This document shows positions 21,538 through 32,029 of a stretch of DNA of 64,000 nucleotides, one piece after another; the first letter of the stretch is position 1; each line of letters opens with the position of its first letter. The DNA is taken from the NCBI GenBank assembly GCA_905221605.1, contig CAJNDS010002634.1, positions 1,408,546 to 1,472,545 on the forward strand. Reading direction: 5' to 3'. Under the pieces are notes generated by a model, which was not told the origin of the DNA, searched no databases, and worked only from the letters and a program-made list of their open reading frames with translations. Both the position numbers and the translations under genes were made by a program. The DNA is from Symbiodinium natans (Eukaryota > Sar > Dinophyceae > Suessiales > Symbiodiniaceae).

Positions 21538-21960
21538 GGTTTCGGGGTTTAGGGTTTTGGGGTTTAGGGTTCAGGGTTTAGGGTTTCGGGTTTAGGGTTT
21601 AGGGTCTATGGATTCCGATTTAAAATTTAGGGGGGTTTCTGACTTTAGGATGGTTTGGTGCCTTTGGGCTTCATATGGTGGTCTTGGGCTATGAGGATCA
21701 AAGTTGCGTTTTCATGACTCCGGCGCGCCTCTAATGAAGTTGCAGGAGCCTACGCAAGAGCTTGATCTGTGGGGTTTCCCTGGGTTTTTGAAGGGCTTTC
21801 GGCCGGGACGTTTTCCCATTCTCCCGCTCTCCGGGCGCAGGAATATCATGGGCCGCAACAGCGTCGAGCGCCCGGCTGGGTTTAGAGGGTGGTTGTGTTG
21901 ATGTTATTTAGGTCAGGGGCTCTTGGCAAGTCTGTGAAGCAGAAGGTCAGAAGCAGCGTT

Positions 21961-22052
21961 TAGGGTTTTGGCTCATTTTGGGTTCAAGGTTCCCTGATCA
22001 AGTAAGCAGCCCCCAAAAAAGGGTGCCATTATTCTAATATGGCTACTGGGTT
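21961..22052. mobile_element. family B element, partial
   Basis: GGTTCAAGGTTCCCTGATC, AAAAAAGGGTGCC and ATATGGCTACTGGGTTG match the right two thirds of family B. The left end is replaced by telomere-like sequence. Confidence 0.65.
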
Positions 22053-22830
22053 GAGAGTTGCGAGTTGAGGGTTGCGGTTTTAGGGGTGAGCACTCAGGGT
22101 CTAGAGGTAACGAGGCCACGCTCCTTCCACACCCCGAAGCTAATTTCATTTTTTGTTGTTGGTGTACTTGTGTTCTTACCAAAGCAAGTTCTGCGCAAGA
22201 ATAGGTACTTCCAACCTACCATGTGCGTGTATCATAATATGTATATAGCCACTGAACGACAAGATTCAAAATAGAAGGAAAAGCCATGCAGCTATTGTTG
22301 GTTCAGGCCTAAACACAAGAAGGACTAGTCTATGGTTACGCTTGACTGGCCTGGCCACCTTAGACGGCGTGGGGTGGTCGATGTTCTTTACCGGCTTGCC
22401 CAAAACAGGCTAGAGTTGCACTTCCCATGTGTCGATGAAGCATTCGGAGTCATGTTGCATTCTAGCCGTCCCTGTTTCTGCACCACCAAATCGCCCCGCA
22501 AACCCTCAACCCTAATGGAAGTCCTAAACCCAAAGACCTTGCCGCAGTCTGGGATGTTCCTTCGATAGCCCCAAACCCTAAACCCTAAACCCTAAACCCT
22601 AAACCCTAAACCCTAAACCCTAAACCCTAAACCCTAGGCAGAAGCAGCCATAAAGGAGGATATCTGACCAGGTCGACAAGCTGCCGCGGCAGAGGGCCCA
22701 AGACTGCGGCTGCACCCAGCACGCTGCCCCAGAAGAAGGGATTGGGGTTTAGGGTTTAGGGTTTAGGTTTTAGGGTTTAGGGTTTAGGGTTTAGGAGTTT
22801 AAAGTGAGGGCTTAGGGTTTTGGAGATTCC

Positions 22831-22920
22831 CTGAAGGCTCCAATGTAGTTCCTGTTCGGATTGGGCAGAGGGGTTGTGCAGTATATACTACACCAAAGCA
22901 GTACTACTTTTCGAGCCTGG
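22831..22920. mobile_element. family D element
   Basis: CTGAAGGCTCCAATGTAG and CTACACCAAAGCAGTACTAC are shared with 62371-62461 at the same spacing. The inverted outer ends (AAGGCTCC / TCGAGCCTGG) are short. Confidence 0.7.
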
Positions 22921-23599
22921 GTTTAGGGTTTAGGGTTTTGGGGGTTATAAGGGCTTATGTTTAGGGCTAAGGGCTGAGGGCTTAATTTAGGGATTTGGGT
23001 TTGGTGAATCGTCTCACATCATGCAGGGCATGTCTTTTTGTGCTTTCCTGCATGTTTTGTTTCTATTCCTTAGTGAAGCCATCTGCGAAGGGGTGTACAG
23101 TTTAGGGTTTAGGGGCTTAGGGTTCCGTGTTTCAGGTGTTGGAGAAGCAGCAATTAGAGTACGGTTATGGGGGATTTAGGGTTGCTTACCTGAGCCATGC
23201 AATGACCAACTAGTTTTGGGGTTATACTGGTTATAACCGACTAGTTTTAGGCTTTGAGGATCTGGGAAGATCATAGAGTATTATCGCCGGTTGCTTTAAT
23301 TAGTCTTCTGTGCTCAGAAATGCTTAATTATAGGAAAGCCCTAAATCTCAACCCTACATCGAGAGGTTAAGGGTTAAGAGTTTAGGGTTTAGGGTTTAGG
23401 GTTTAGGACTAGACCATCTTAAGCCCAAAGCCGGATTACAAATCCAGAGGAAGGCAGAGCAGTTTCTGGCTTTCGGGTTTCTGGGGGTACTGGGTTCCGG
23501 GGGTTCAGGGTGGGCTTAGGGTTTGGGATTTAGGGTGTAGGGTTTAGGGTGTAAGGTTCGGGGTTTAGGGTTTTGGATTTAGGGTGTAGGGTTCAGGGT

Positions 23600-24060
23600 T
23601 TTGGGTCTTGGATTTAGGACCCTAAACCGTAAAGTCTAAACCACGCCGTAGGTGCGGGATTTGCCTGGCCGAAGTTCAACCAAGCGCCACATGCCCGGTC
23701 GGGGTTTTTGCATGTTTCGCTTAGGGATTTGTGGCTTCGAGGCTTCTGGGGGTTAAACCCTAAAACCTCAACCCTCAACCCTCAACCCTAAACCCTAAAC
23801 CCTAAACCCTAAACCTAAACCCTAAACCCTTACGGTTTAGGGCTTAGGTGTTCTGGCCAGGTAGCTGTCGAGGGAGGGGCGTTTTGTTTTGGGGGGGAGA
23901 GTGGGGGAAAGGGTGACCCCCAGCCTCTCGTTGGCTTCTGGGACGTGGAGAACTTCTCGGCCCTTTAGCCGAAGAAGCTGCGGCAAAAACCTGGGCCCGA
24001 TTTCCATGGGTTTCGGGTTTAGGGTTTAGGGTTTAGAGTCGGTTTAGGGTTTAGGGTTTA
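23600..24060. other. telomeric units with weak exon-like pieces
   Basis: Around 23640 an open plus frame reads AGFAWPKFNQAPHARSGFL. Around 23925 another reads PLVGFWDVENFSAL and stops. Both are short and unassigned. Confidence 0.25.
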
Positions 24061-24103
24061 GGGTTTAGGGTTTAGGGTTCTTTTGGGTTTAGGGTTTAGG
24101 GTA

Positions 24104-24274
24104 AGCTCCATCAGCCACACCAAGCTGCCAGAAAGCCCCTTGGCCCTGCAAGTATGCGTGAAGCCAAGGCACATTGCAAACGCGCGCACTGTTTTCCACC
24201 TGCACTGTAGACCTGTAAAGCCAATCGAAGCTCGCTCACGGTCAGATGCTGACACCGGCTTCCTCAAGTCATAG
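24104..24274 (+). CDS. exon-like island running into an introner
   Basis: An open frame of 56 codons contains HTKLPESPLALQVCVKPRHI and VKPIEARSRSDADTGFLKS, then TAG. The TAG is the first base triplet of the TAGT flank of a family B copy, so the true exon probably ends just before it. No domain is recognised. Confidence 0.4.
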   Translation, partial: SSISHTKLPESPLALQVCVKPRHIANARTVFHLHCRPVKPIEARSRSDADTGFLKS

Positions 24275-24275
24275 T

Positions 24276-24386
24276 CTAGGACCCGGAGTAGGCCCTTATT
24301 TCCTTGTTTTAGGGTTGCGGTTCCCTTATAATCCCCTTAAAACCAAAATCGTACCCTTTTCATTCCTAGGTTACCCCTGGGTCTAG
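24276..24386. mobile_element. family B element with TAGT target repeats
   Basis: Ends CTAGGACCCGGAGTAGGCCC and GGTTACCCCTGGGTCTAG are inverted. TAGT occurs on both sides (24272-24275 and 24387-24390). The middle has GGTTCCCTTATAATCCCC and CGTACCC as in other copies. Confidence 0.8.
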
Positions 24387-24687
24387 TAGTAAAATCAGCC
24401 GTCAGTGAACTTCGTGAGTATGTCGTATGCCAATGAGCTGAACCTGGCTGAGAGCACTTGTAACCCTTCTGACATCCTACTTACCCTAAACCCTAAACCC
24501 TAAACTCTCAAGCCGAAACCCTGAACCCTGAACCCTGAGCCCGAAAGTAGCCTCTGTCTTGGGGGGCCTGGCGCTCTGGAGACTTAGGCCTTAGGTGTCG
24601 AGGCTTTGGGAACCTGGAAGCCTCGAAAGCGTAATCGCCCTGACCCCTAAGCCTTTAAAAGTAAGCTTCCATTCCTTAAGGAATTTA

Positions 24688-24760
24688 AGGTTTAGGGTTT
24701 AGGGTTTAGGGTTTAGGGTTTAGGGTTTAGGGTTTAGGGTTTAGGGTTTAGGGTTTAGGG
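24688..24760 (+). repeat. telomeric array
   Basis: About ten TTTAGGG units. Confidence 0.9.
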
Positions 24761-25709
24761 ACCTTAACCTTCCTCGCCCCCACCCCCTGACGCCTGAATG
24801 AAAACCTACACCTAGAGCCTTTAAAGCATCACAGTCCTCAAGTTTAGGAACCCAATACCCTAGTGCCTAAACCGTAAAAGCCTAGACCCTAAACCCTAGA
24901 TACTAGACCCGAAACCCTGACCCGTAATCCTGACCCTCCTGACCCTTCATCCGACATTCCTGACCCTCAGGCCCCCGTCGTCCAGCTTCCCTGCCGTCAC
25001 GCATTTCATACCGCCTGCATTTCCAGGCGCGGAGATGAGACCAAAGCCGAAACCCTAAGGGCCCTAAGCCCTCTAAAACCCGAAAGGCCAAAAACCCTAA
25101 GAAACCTAAACCCCCCAGGGCTCTAAACACTCCAGAGGGCCCCTAAACCCTAAAAGGCCCGAAATCCTGGAGGCCACCAACCCCCAAGGGCCCCTAAAGC
25201 CTCGGGGCCCGAAAGGCCCCAAACACCTAGGGGGCCCCAAGCACCCCAGGGCAAGCTCCGAAGACCCCAAACCCCCCAAGCCCTAAACCCTAAACCCTAA
25301 ACTCTAAACCCCCAAGCCCTAAAGCTTCCGATGTTGCCTTGCCCGCGCTCCGAGTTTGGGGGTTGCCGGTGTGCTTTCACCGATGGTTCGGGGAGTTCAG
25401 GGTTCAGGGTTCAGGGTTTAGGACTTGGGGTTTAGGGTTTAGGGTTTAGGGTTTAAGGGAAGGTCTCTTCCACAGCTGATGTCCCATTTTCAGCGGGGGA
25501 GGGGGGGAAGCTTCAGAAAGGTTCAAGATTTGGTGGGAGAAGGCTTTCCCTACACCCTAAACCCTAAACCCTGAACCCTGAACCCTTAACCCCGAGCTGG
25601 GTCTCTTGGAGGGGGGGAATGGAGGCCTGAGGATTGAGGATTGCGGTTAGCCTGGGTGTCCAGGCAAAACTTTGTGTTGGGGGAGGGAGGTTGCACCCTG
25701 CTGCTTGTA

Positions 25710-25858
25710 GGGTTCGGGTTTAGGGTTTAGGGTTTAGGGTTTAGGGTTTAGGGTTTAGGGTTTAGGGTTTAGGGTTTAGGGTCTAGGGTTTAGGGTTTAG
25801 GGTTTAGGGTTTAGGGTTTAGGGTTTAGGGTTTAGGGTTTAGGGTTTAGGGTTTAGGG
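25710..25858 (+). repeat. telomeric array
   Basis: About twenty TTTAGGG units with a single TCTAGGG. Confidence 0.9.
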
Positions 25859-25882
25859 ATTTTTGCTATGGTTTGGGGGGCG

Positions 25883-25966
25883 CGCTTCGCTTCGCGGAAG
25901 GTGGCTGACACAGTGCAAGAGCACGTGCCCTCTCTGCTCCAGCCCGCCACCGGGCTAAACCTAGGC
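25883..25966 (+). CDS. exon-like island
   Basis: The frame reads RFASRKVADTVQEHVPSLLQ and PATGLNLG directly after a long telomeric array. Helical coding composition; not assigned. Confidence 0.4.
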
Positions 25967-26593
25967 TATTTAGGTTTTAGGGTTCAGGGTTTGGTAATTT
26001 AGGGTAGGGTTTGGGGGTTCAGAGATTCAGGGTTGAGGGTTCAGAGCTTTAGGTTTTCGGAGTTTACTGGATGTTTGGTGAAGTCTTGAGTTCCTGAAAA
26101 CCCTAGCTGGGCTTGGGGGGGTGCTTTCTGGAGTACATTGCTTGGTCCCCGGTTTAGGCTTTCGGTTTTGATGTCAGGGTCTCGGGTTTGTAAGATTTTT
26201 GAGTCAAGTGTTAGGGGTTTATGGCTTCTGTTTTTGGCTGAGAGCTTAGGATTTCGAGTCTAGTGTCTAGTGTTTAGGGCGTGCATCAGATACCTGGTCC
26301 CCAGAGCCACTATGCAGTAAGTGCTTGAAAAGCCGGGACCCAACCCCCAAGCCCTAGACCGTAAACCTCAACAACGCCGGGAGTTCCAAATGCCACTCTC
26401 CTGGGTGTTGTTCTGATCCGATTGTTCCGGCAGTGTGTCGAATTGAAAAGGTTTCAGGTGTAGGAATTAGGGTTACGTGGAGTCTCGCTAATCCCTAAAC
26501 CCTAAACCCTCAACACTTGCAGTGGGGTTATAAACGGTTGCAGGCAAGTCGCTGCCTGCACCAACGTACTCTATGTACCTACATTATGAAGGC

Positions 26594-26706
26594 CGGTGGC
26601 CTCTTTTTCTGTTACCCTCATTCCGTAGCATAGCCCCTAGATACCCTAATAAGAACCCCAATATATGCCCCTATGAACCAGAAAACCTACTTAAAGAGCC
26701 CACCAG
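26594..26706. mobile_element. family E element (inverted relative to 55315)
   Basis: GGTGGCCTCTTTTTCTGTTACCC at one end and CTACTTAAAGAGCCCACCAG at the other are inverted repeats. Both ends and the middle (TAGCCCCTAGATACC, CCCCTATGAACC) match the reverse complement of 55315-55408. Confidence 0.8.
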
Positions 26707-26999
26707 TTCAAACCTCCTCGTCCCCCTGCCAACAATCCCCGGAGCCCTGAAGCCCTCGAGGTTTTGGTTGGGGTCTTGGGTGCCCCTAAATACCCTAAAC
26801 CCTAAACCCGAAACCCTAAACCCTAAACCCTAAACCCTAAGGGTGCAGGGTTGACAAGACCAAGGATTGAACGACCGGCGGCTGGGGCGGAGGTCCATGC
26901 CCTAAACCCCAAACCCTAAACCCCAAACCCTGGAGTGCCGCGCGAAAGTGTTTAGGGTTTTGGGGCTTAGGGTTAGTTTAGGGTGTAGGTGGGAGATAT

Positions 27000-27340
27000 G
27001 AAGGGACAAAAGGAGGGACCCTTGTAGGTATATAGGAACCATATAAGCTACATGTAGGGGTTATATATGGGTTAATTATAAGGGAGTAAGATTCAGGGTC
27101 CCGACTAGGGGTAGGGGCTACTCAGATATATGGGCACTACACAAGGAATCTATAGGGGTCGTATATGCGTCATATAAGCATAATACGATTAAGGGTCCCT
27201 TGTAGGGGTGGGGGCTAGGTTTGCTAGGGACTATATAAGGTATACATATATGACATATATATATATATATGTCTATATGTAGATGGGTCATATGGGTGAT
27301 CAGATTAAGGGTCCCTTCTTCTAGGGGTTCCTCCTGATAC
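27000..27340. repeat. locally duplicated AT-rich segment
   Basis: GATTAAGGGTCCCTT occurs twice (about 27188 and 27303) with a similar AAGATTCAGGGTCCCG near 27087; each is followed by TAGGGGT-type and TATATA-rich sequence. An (AT)n run lies at 27255-27271. No gene seen. Confidence 0.6.
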
Positions 27341-27784
27341 ACTGCACGTATTGCTTGCATATGAAAGACTCGAAGGGTTTAGGGTTTGGGGTTTGGGGTT
27401 TGGGATTTGGGGTTTGGGGTTTGGGGTTTACATAGGGTAGTTACATGGGCCCTCAACATGGTCCCTTACCTTGTTAACGGGTTCTGAAGTACGGGCCCTT
27501 GGGTTGTATAGGGTATGCAAGGGGTATATAAATAGAGTCGCCTTCAGGGCCCTTGCGAAGGGACCACCTAGAAACACTTAGAAAGACATGGTTGAGCTAC
27601 GCGACTTGGGAACCTGTGTGCCTGCAATGGGCAGGCACCCTAAAACTTGGAGCCTCAACCCTAAACCCTCAACCCTAGAGCTAAACCCTCGACCCTCAAC
27701 CCTAAACCCTCATCCCTCAACCCTAAAACCTAAACCCTCAACCCTAAACCCTAAGACCTGAACCCTAAACCCTAGACTCCTGAA

Positions 27785-27926
27785 CCCTAACACCTAAACC
27801 CTAAACCCTAAACCCTAAACCCTAAACCCTAAACCCTAAACCCTAAACCCTAAACCCTAAACCCTAAACCCTAAACCCTAAACCCTAAACCCTAAACCCT
27901 AAACCCTAAACCCTAAACCCTAAACC
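27785..27926 (-). repeat. telomeric array
   Basis: About twenty CCCTAAA units. Confidence 0.9.
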
Positions 27927-27927
27927 C

Positions 27928-28030
27928 AAGCTCATCCTGCAGAAGCCCCAGAAAGCAGGAGCCTGGCGAGACGAACCCCGTGAACGCCGGCTCCTGCAAC
28001 GAGGGTTTACAGGTCCGGTCTGCTGGAGTT
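27928..28030 (+). CDS. exon-like island
   Basis: Directly after the array the frame reads KLILQKPQKAGAWRDEPRER and RLLQRGFTGPVCW. It is basic and looks coding; unassigned. Confidence 0.35.
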
Positions 28031-28111
28031 CATCTGGGCCAGGTTGTGGGGTTTAGGGTTTAGGGTTTAGGGTTTAGGGTTTAGGGTTTATGGTTTAGGG
28101 GTTTAGGAAAA

Positions 28112-28190
28112 ATATCATCCCTATATTACCTTGCAAGGAAGAGTTTGTTTTTCATGTTTTTGGGGGTTCTTAAGCAATTCGTAGAGTACT
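28112..28190. mobile_element. family J repeat
   Basis: ATCATCCCTATATTACC, AAGGAAGAG and TTAAGCAATTCGTAG are shared in order with 37068-37155. The ends are not clearly inverted. Confidence 0.65.
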
Positions 28191-28199
28191 GAGAGTTTG

Positions 28200-30430
28200 T
28201 GGGTGACCCGTTGGTGCTCTTCGGCTTGGGGGAGGGGGGGGGGGGCTTGGTGGCTCAGACTTCGTTATGGCTTGTTAAGGGTTTAGGGTTTAGAGTTTAG
28301 GGTTTAGGGTGTGGGCGCCCTTGCTTTTTGATTTAAGGTATTTGGGGGGCGTGGGGGGCGGGGGGTGCGCAGTACTTTGCCGGGGTGGCGGTAGGGGGTT
28401 GGTAAGGCAGTTTCGGGTGAATACGATATGGTCGTGGTGGCTATATGCCACGTCCTCCTGGCATTGCCTGGCCCAATCCAGCCTCTCGGCTTTAAACCCT
28501 AATCTGTTAGATAATCTTTCGTAAGCCCGGAACCCTAAGACACCGAATTCAACCAGACCCCAAACCTTGAAAAGCTACACCCAAAGCGTGTAGTTAAGGT
28601 CGTGGGTTGGGGCGTCTTGACGGCTTAGGGAAGCTTGTGAACAAATAGCTCGGGTTCTGTATGTACACACATACATATATATATATAAATGATCACAGAC
28701 ACGCACATGTAGGAAAACATCCTAATCCCAATGCCCTAACCCTGCTTCTAACCTGACCCTGAACCCTAAAGCCTAAACCCGAAACCCTAAACCCCAAACC
28801 CCAAACCCCAAACCCCAAACCCTAAACCCTAAACCCTAAACCCTACTTACCCCCAGGTCCCTCAGAGCCCCGAAGTCCTGCCGCCGAAGAGGTGTGCTCC
28901 GTTTGAGCCCGGAAGCATGGCCCGGCCAGGTCCGGGCCCTTAAGGGTTTGGGGTTTAGGGTTTGGGGTTTAGGCTTTAGGGTCTAGGGTTTAGGGTTTAA
29001 GGTTTAGGGTTTGGTGTTTAGGGTTTAGGGTGTTGGGGTCCTGAGGGCTTGTAGAGGTTTAGTGTTAAGGGTTCTGGGGCTTATAAAGCTCAGGGCTTAG
29101 GGAGGTTTAGGGGCAAGGGCTCAAAGGCCCAGGGAGCTTAGGGCTTCGGGAGGTTTAGGGGCTAGGGCCTAGCAAGTGTAGGGCTTAGGGCTTAGGGCTT
29201 AGGGCTTAGGGCTTAGGGCTTTAGGCTTTAGGGCTTTAGGGCTTTAGGGCTTTAGGGCTTTAGGGCTTTAGGGCTTAGGGCTTTAGGGCTTTAGGGCTTT
29301 AGGGCTTTAGGGCTTTAGGGCTTTAGGGTTTAGGGTTTAGGGTTTAGGGTCCGGGGTTCGGGGTTTGGGGTTTGGGGTTTCGGGTTTGGGGCTTAGGTCG
29401 GTTTGAGCCCAAAATTGTGTGGGGTTGCATGTGAACCCAAGAAGAACGCTGTACAAAACCCTGGGCCGTGTATACATTTGGAGTTTTTAGGGTTTTCGGA
29501 CTTTAGGTTTTCGACATTTTGCTCAAGGTGTATTTGAATTTGGTCTATTTTCGAGGGAGGGTGTTTAATGGTTGCTTTGGGTTTCGGGTTTTAGGTTTGC
29601 GGTTTGGGTTTTATTGATTTAATCAGGGTTCGGGGTTCTGGGTTTTCGGGTTTGCGGGCTGGGGGGGGGGGGGATTCTGACACGGTTCACGGTAGCATTT
29701 GTAGGAGCTGTGTGTTGATTGTTGTGCCTGGCTGTGTAGCCCTTGAGCTTCGTTCCACACGTCCAAACCCTTTTTGCCATGGGATCCACAGATGCATTCT
29801 CGCTCCCTCGCCAGGCGCCATGAATATCCATCTTCCGCTCAGTGACGACAACCACGCTGATCTTCTTACTGTGGCAGAGAATGAGAAGAGAATTGAGGAA
29901 CCCAGGTAATCCCTAAACCCTAAATAAGCTATGGGGTATAACGCTGTAAATTGTGGGTCAGACTTGGTTTCACTTTGGTTCCCTAGCGTTTGCGCTGGAG
30001 TTCCTCTTTACCATGCGAAGTGCCGGCGGCGAGCCGAACTGCAAAGCTTGAGAAGAGAATGCTAGCAGGGTTTAGGGTTTAGGGTTTAGGGAGTAGAATG
30101 AGGCAGAGTTTCGGGTTGAGAGGTCACATGCGCAGTACTTGCTCTGCTGTAACCTGTGACTCTGCACCTCTATCCCATGCCCCCCAAGACCATTCTAAGC
30201 CCTAAACCCTAAACCCTAAACCCTAAACCTTAAACCTAAGCCCTATGAACCTCGGTCTTTTCGAGGCATTGGGCTGAGCCGCAGGAGCTTAGGCTTAGGA
30301 TCCGGGGGGGCTCCAGGGCATCTAACTGCTTGCCAGGATCTGTTTTTTTGAAGGGGTTTTGGGGTTCAGGGTTCAGGGTTCAGGGTTCAGGGTTTAGGGT
30401 TTAGGGTTTAGGGTTTAGGGTTTAGGGTTT
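28200..30430. repeat. variant telomere units and unique sequence
   Basis: 29150-29330 is a homogeneous run of GGGCTTA / GGGCTTTA units. 29604-29909 has an open plus frame whose end reads MNIHLPLSDDNHADLLTVAE and NEKRIEEPR; it may contain an exon. 28309-28524 is a G-rich open frame of doubtful meaning. Confidence 0.6.
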
Positions 30431-30444
30431 AGGGCTTGGGGGAA

Positions 30445-30552
30445 GCGGTGCGCTCGCGCGACCTCGTTTTGGGTCGGGGCGCACGTGTCGAAGCCATCAG
30501 CGTAGACATTGGGCACTTCTCAGCGACCAGGTCGCCTTCTCTAGCAAGACCT
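30445..30552 (+). CDS. exon-like island
   Basis: The frame reads AVRSRDLVLGRGARVEAISV and DIGHFSATRSPSLARP. Unassigned. Confidence 0.3.
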
Positions 30553-30792
30553 TGAACTGGGGTTTAGGTTTGGTTTAGGGTTTAGGGCTTAGGGCTGAGG
30601 GCTGAGGGCTGAGGGCTGAGGGCTTAGGGCTTAGGTTTTAGGGCTTAGGGTTTAGGGTTTATAGGTGTTAGGTTTAGGGTTTTCTGGCCCGACCGACACT
30701 GAGAAGTCGCTCAGGTTAGGAATAGCTTGTACGCCTTGGTGAGGCTCTGCGAGCATGTGCGTGGACAGTGGTGGTCACCTGTGCCGGGCAAT

Positions 30793-30845
30793 CCACAGGG
30801 GCTCAGCGTTCAGGGTTAGATGCCACAGGGGCTCAGTGTTTAGGG
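30793..30845 (+). repeat. short direct repeat before a telomeric run
   Basis: CCACAGGGGCTCAG-GTT-AGGGT occurs twice in tandem, with single C/T differences, 28 bp apart. Confidence 0.7.
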
Positions 30846-31370
30846 TATTTTGGTTTAGGGTTTTGGGGTTTGGGGTTATGTAGATGCTGCAGGATATCAG
30901 GGCTTTCGGCTTTTGGGATTTGTGCGGTTTGTCGTGTCAGGTAGTAAAAGCCTGCAAATGTAACGGTCCCTGCTCACGGCCCTTGTAGCTACATCGCCCC
31001 AAAAGCAATCCTCCACTCCGGAAGCTCGTTTGGCAGGCATCAGGTGAAGTTTTTCAGGGTTTAGGGTTCAGGGTTTAGGGTTTAGGGCTTAGGCGTAGGT
31101 TTCAGTGGTTCCTGGATGTTGCGGGCCAACAAGCGTAAAACCTGCACGGTCATGAGATTGGCAGACAGACCACCACTTGTGGAACGCCATTTGATGCGCT
31201 GCTGCTTCTTGCGAGTCTTGGGCTGTTCTTTGCAAGCGCTTGTGCCGAAAGAATGGAAATATGGAAATACGGGTTTAGGGTTTACGGTTTAGGGTTTAGG
31301 GTTTAGGGTTTAGGGTTTAGGCAATAGGTGTAATGAGATGATTAGACGGCCAGTTTGCCAAACTCCGGCC

Positions 31371-31482
31371 ACTTCTGAGGTAGCCATGGGGCCGTAACTA
31401 TACAGGGGCATCCCACAAGCATGATTGGCCGCCCGCGAACATAAAGACCAGTGGCCCTGAAGAAGCCTTCATCGACTGCTTC
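31371..31482 (-). CDS. exon-like island, minus strand
   Basis: The minus frame reads AVDEGFFRATGLYVRGRPIM and LVGCPCIVTAPWLPQKWP. Weak, unassigned. Confidence 0.2.
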
Positions 31483-32029
31483 TAGACCCTAAACCCTAAA
31501 ACCCTAAACCCTAAACCCTAAACCCCTAAACCCCTAAACCCTAAACCCTGCTTTGAGAACGCAGCCGGGGCACAACGCATCAAAAGATGAGGGGCGCTGA
31601 ATCTCCATGTGCCCCACTCACGAGTAGAAAGGGGGTTGGCTTGGTGCCCACGCCGGTGCTTTTTTTGGGGGGTTTAGGGTTTAGGGTTTAGGGTTTAGGG
31701 TTTAGGATTTCGGGTTTCGGGGTGTGGTGTTTTACCTTGTCTAGAGCGCCCACACAGGCGAATGCCGAAAAATGCGCACCCGGCACTTCCCCCGCGATTT
31801 CGAGGCCTGCCCTGTCCCTGCCCTCTGGGTTTAGGGTTTAGGGTTTAGGGTTTAGGGTTTAGGGTTTAGGGTTTAGGTTTTGGGAACCCCCTCCTCCATA
31901 TGGTTTAGGTGGCGTAAGGTGGGGGCGAGATGCTTGCATAAGGGTATAGGGGAAGCCCAGACAGGCGCTTTTCTCCTTCAACCATGGCCCGCAAGAACCT
32001 CAACCCCGGCAACCCTGTACCGTAATTAA

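Larger units (their letters stand above)
19455..22820. repeat. short telomeric runs, elements and unique sequence
   Basis: Arrays at 21352-21440 (plus) and 22565-22635 (minus) are the largest. 20800-20860 holds a direct repeat of CTGGTGAGTGTA or GTGGTGAGTGTA. 22332-22568 has an open plus frame (VDVLYRLAQNRLELHFPCVD) that could be an exon but cannot be assigned. Confidence 0.65.

Noticed and set aside
23967-23992. CTTCTCGGCCCTTTAGCCGAAG resembling the 5' end of U2 snRNA
   Set aside because: Only the first hairpin is similar; the branch-site recognition sequence GTAGTA does not follow.
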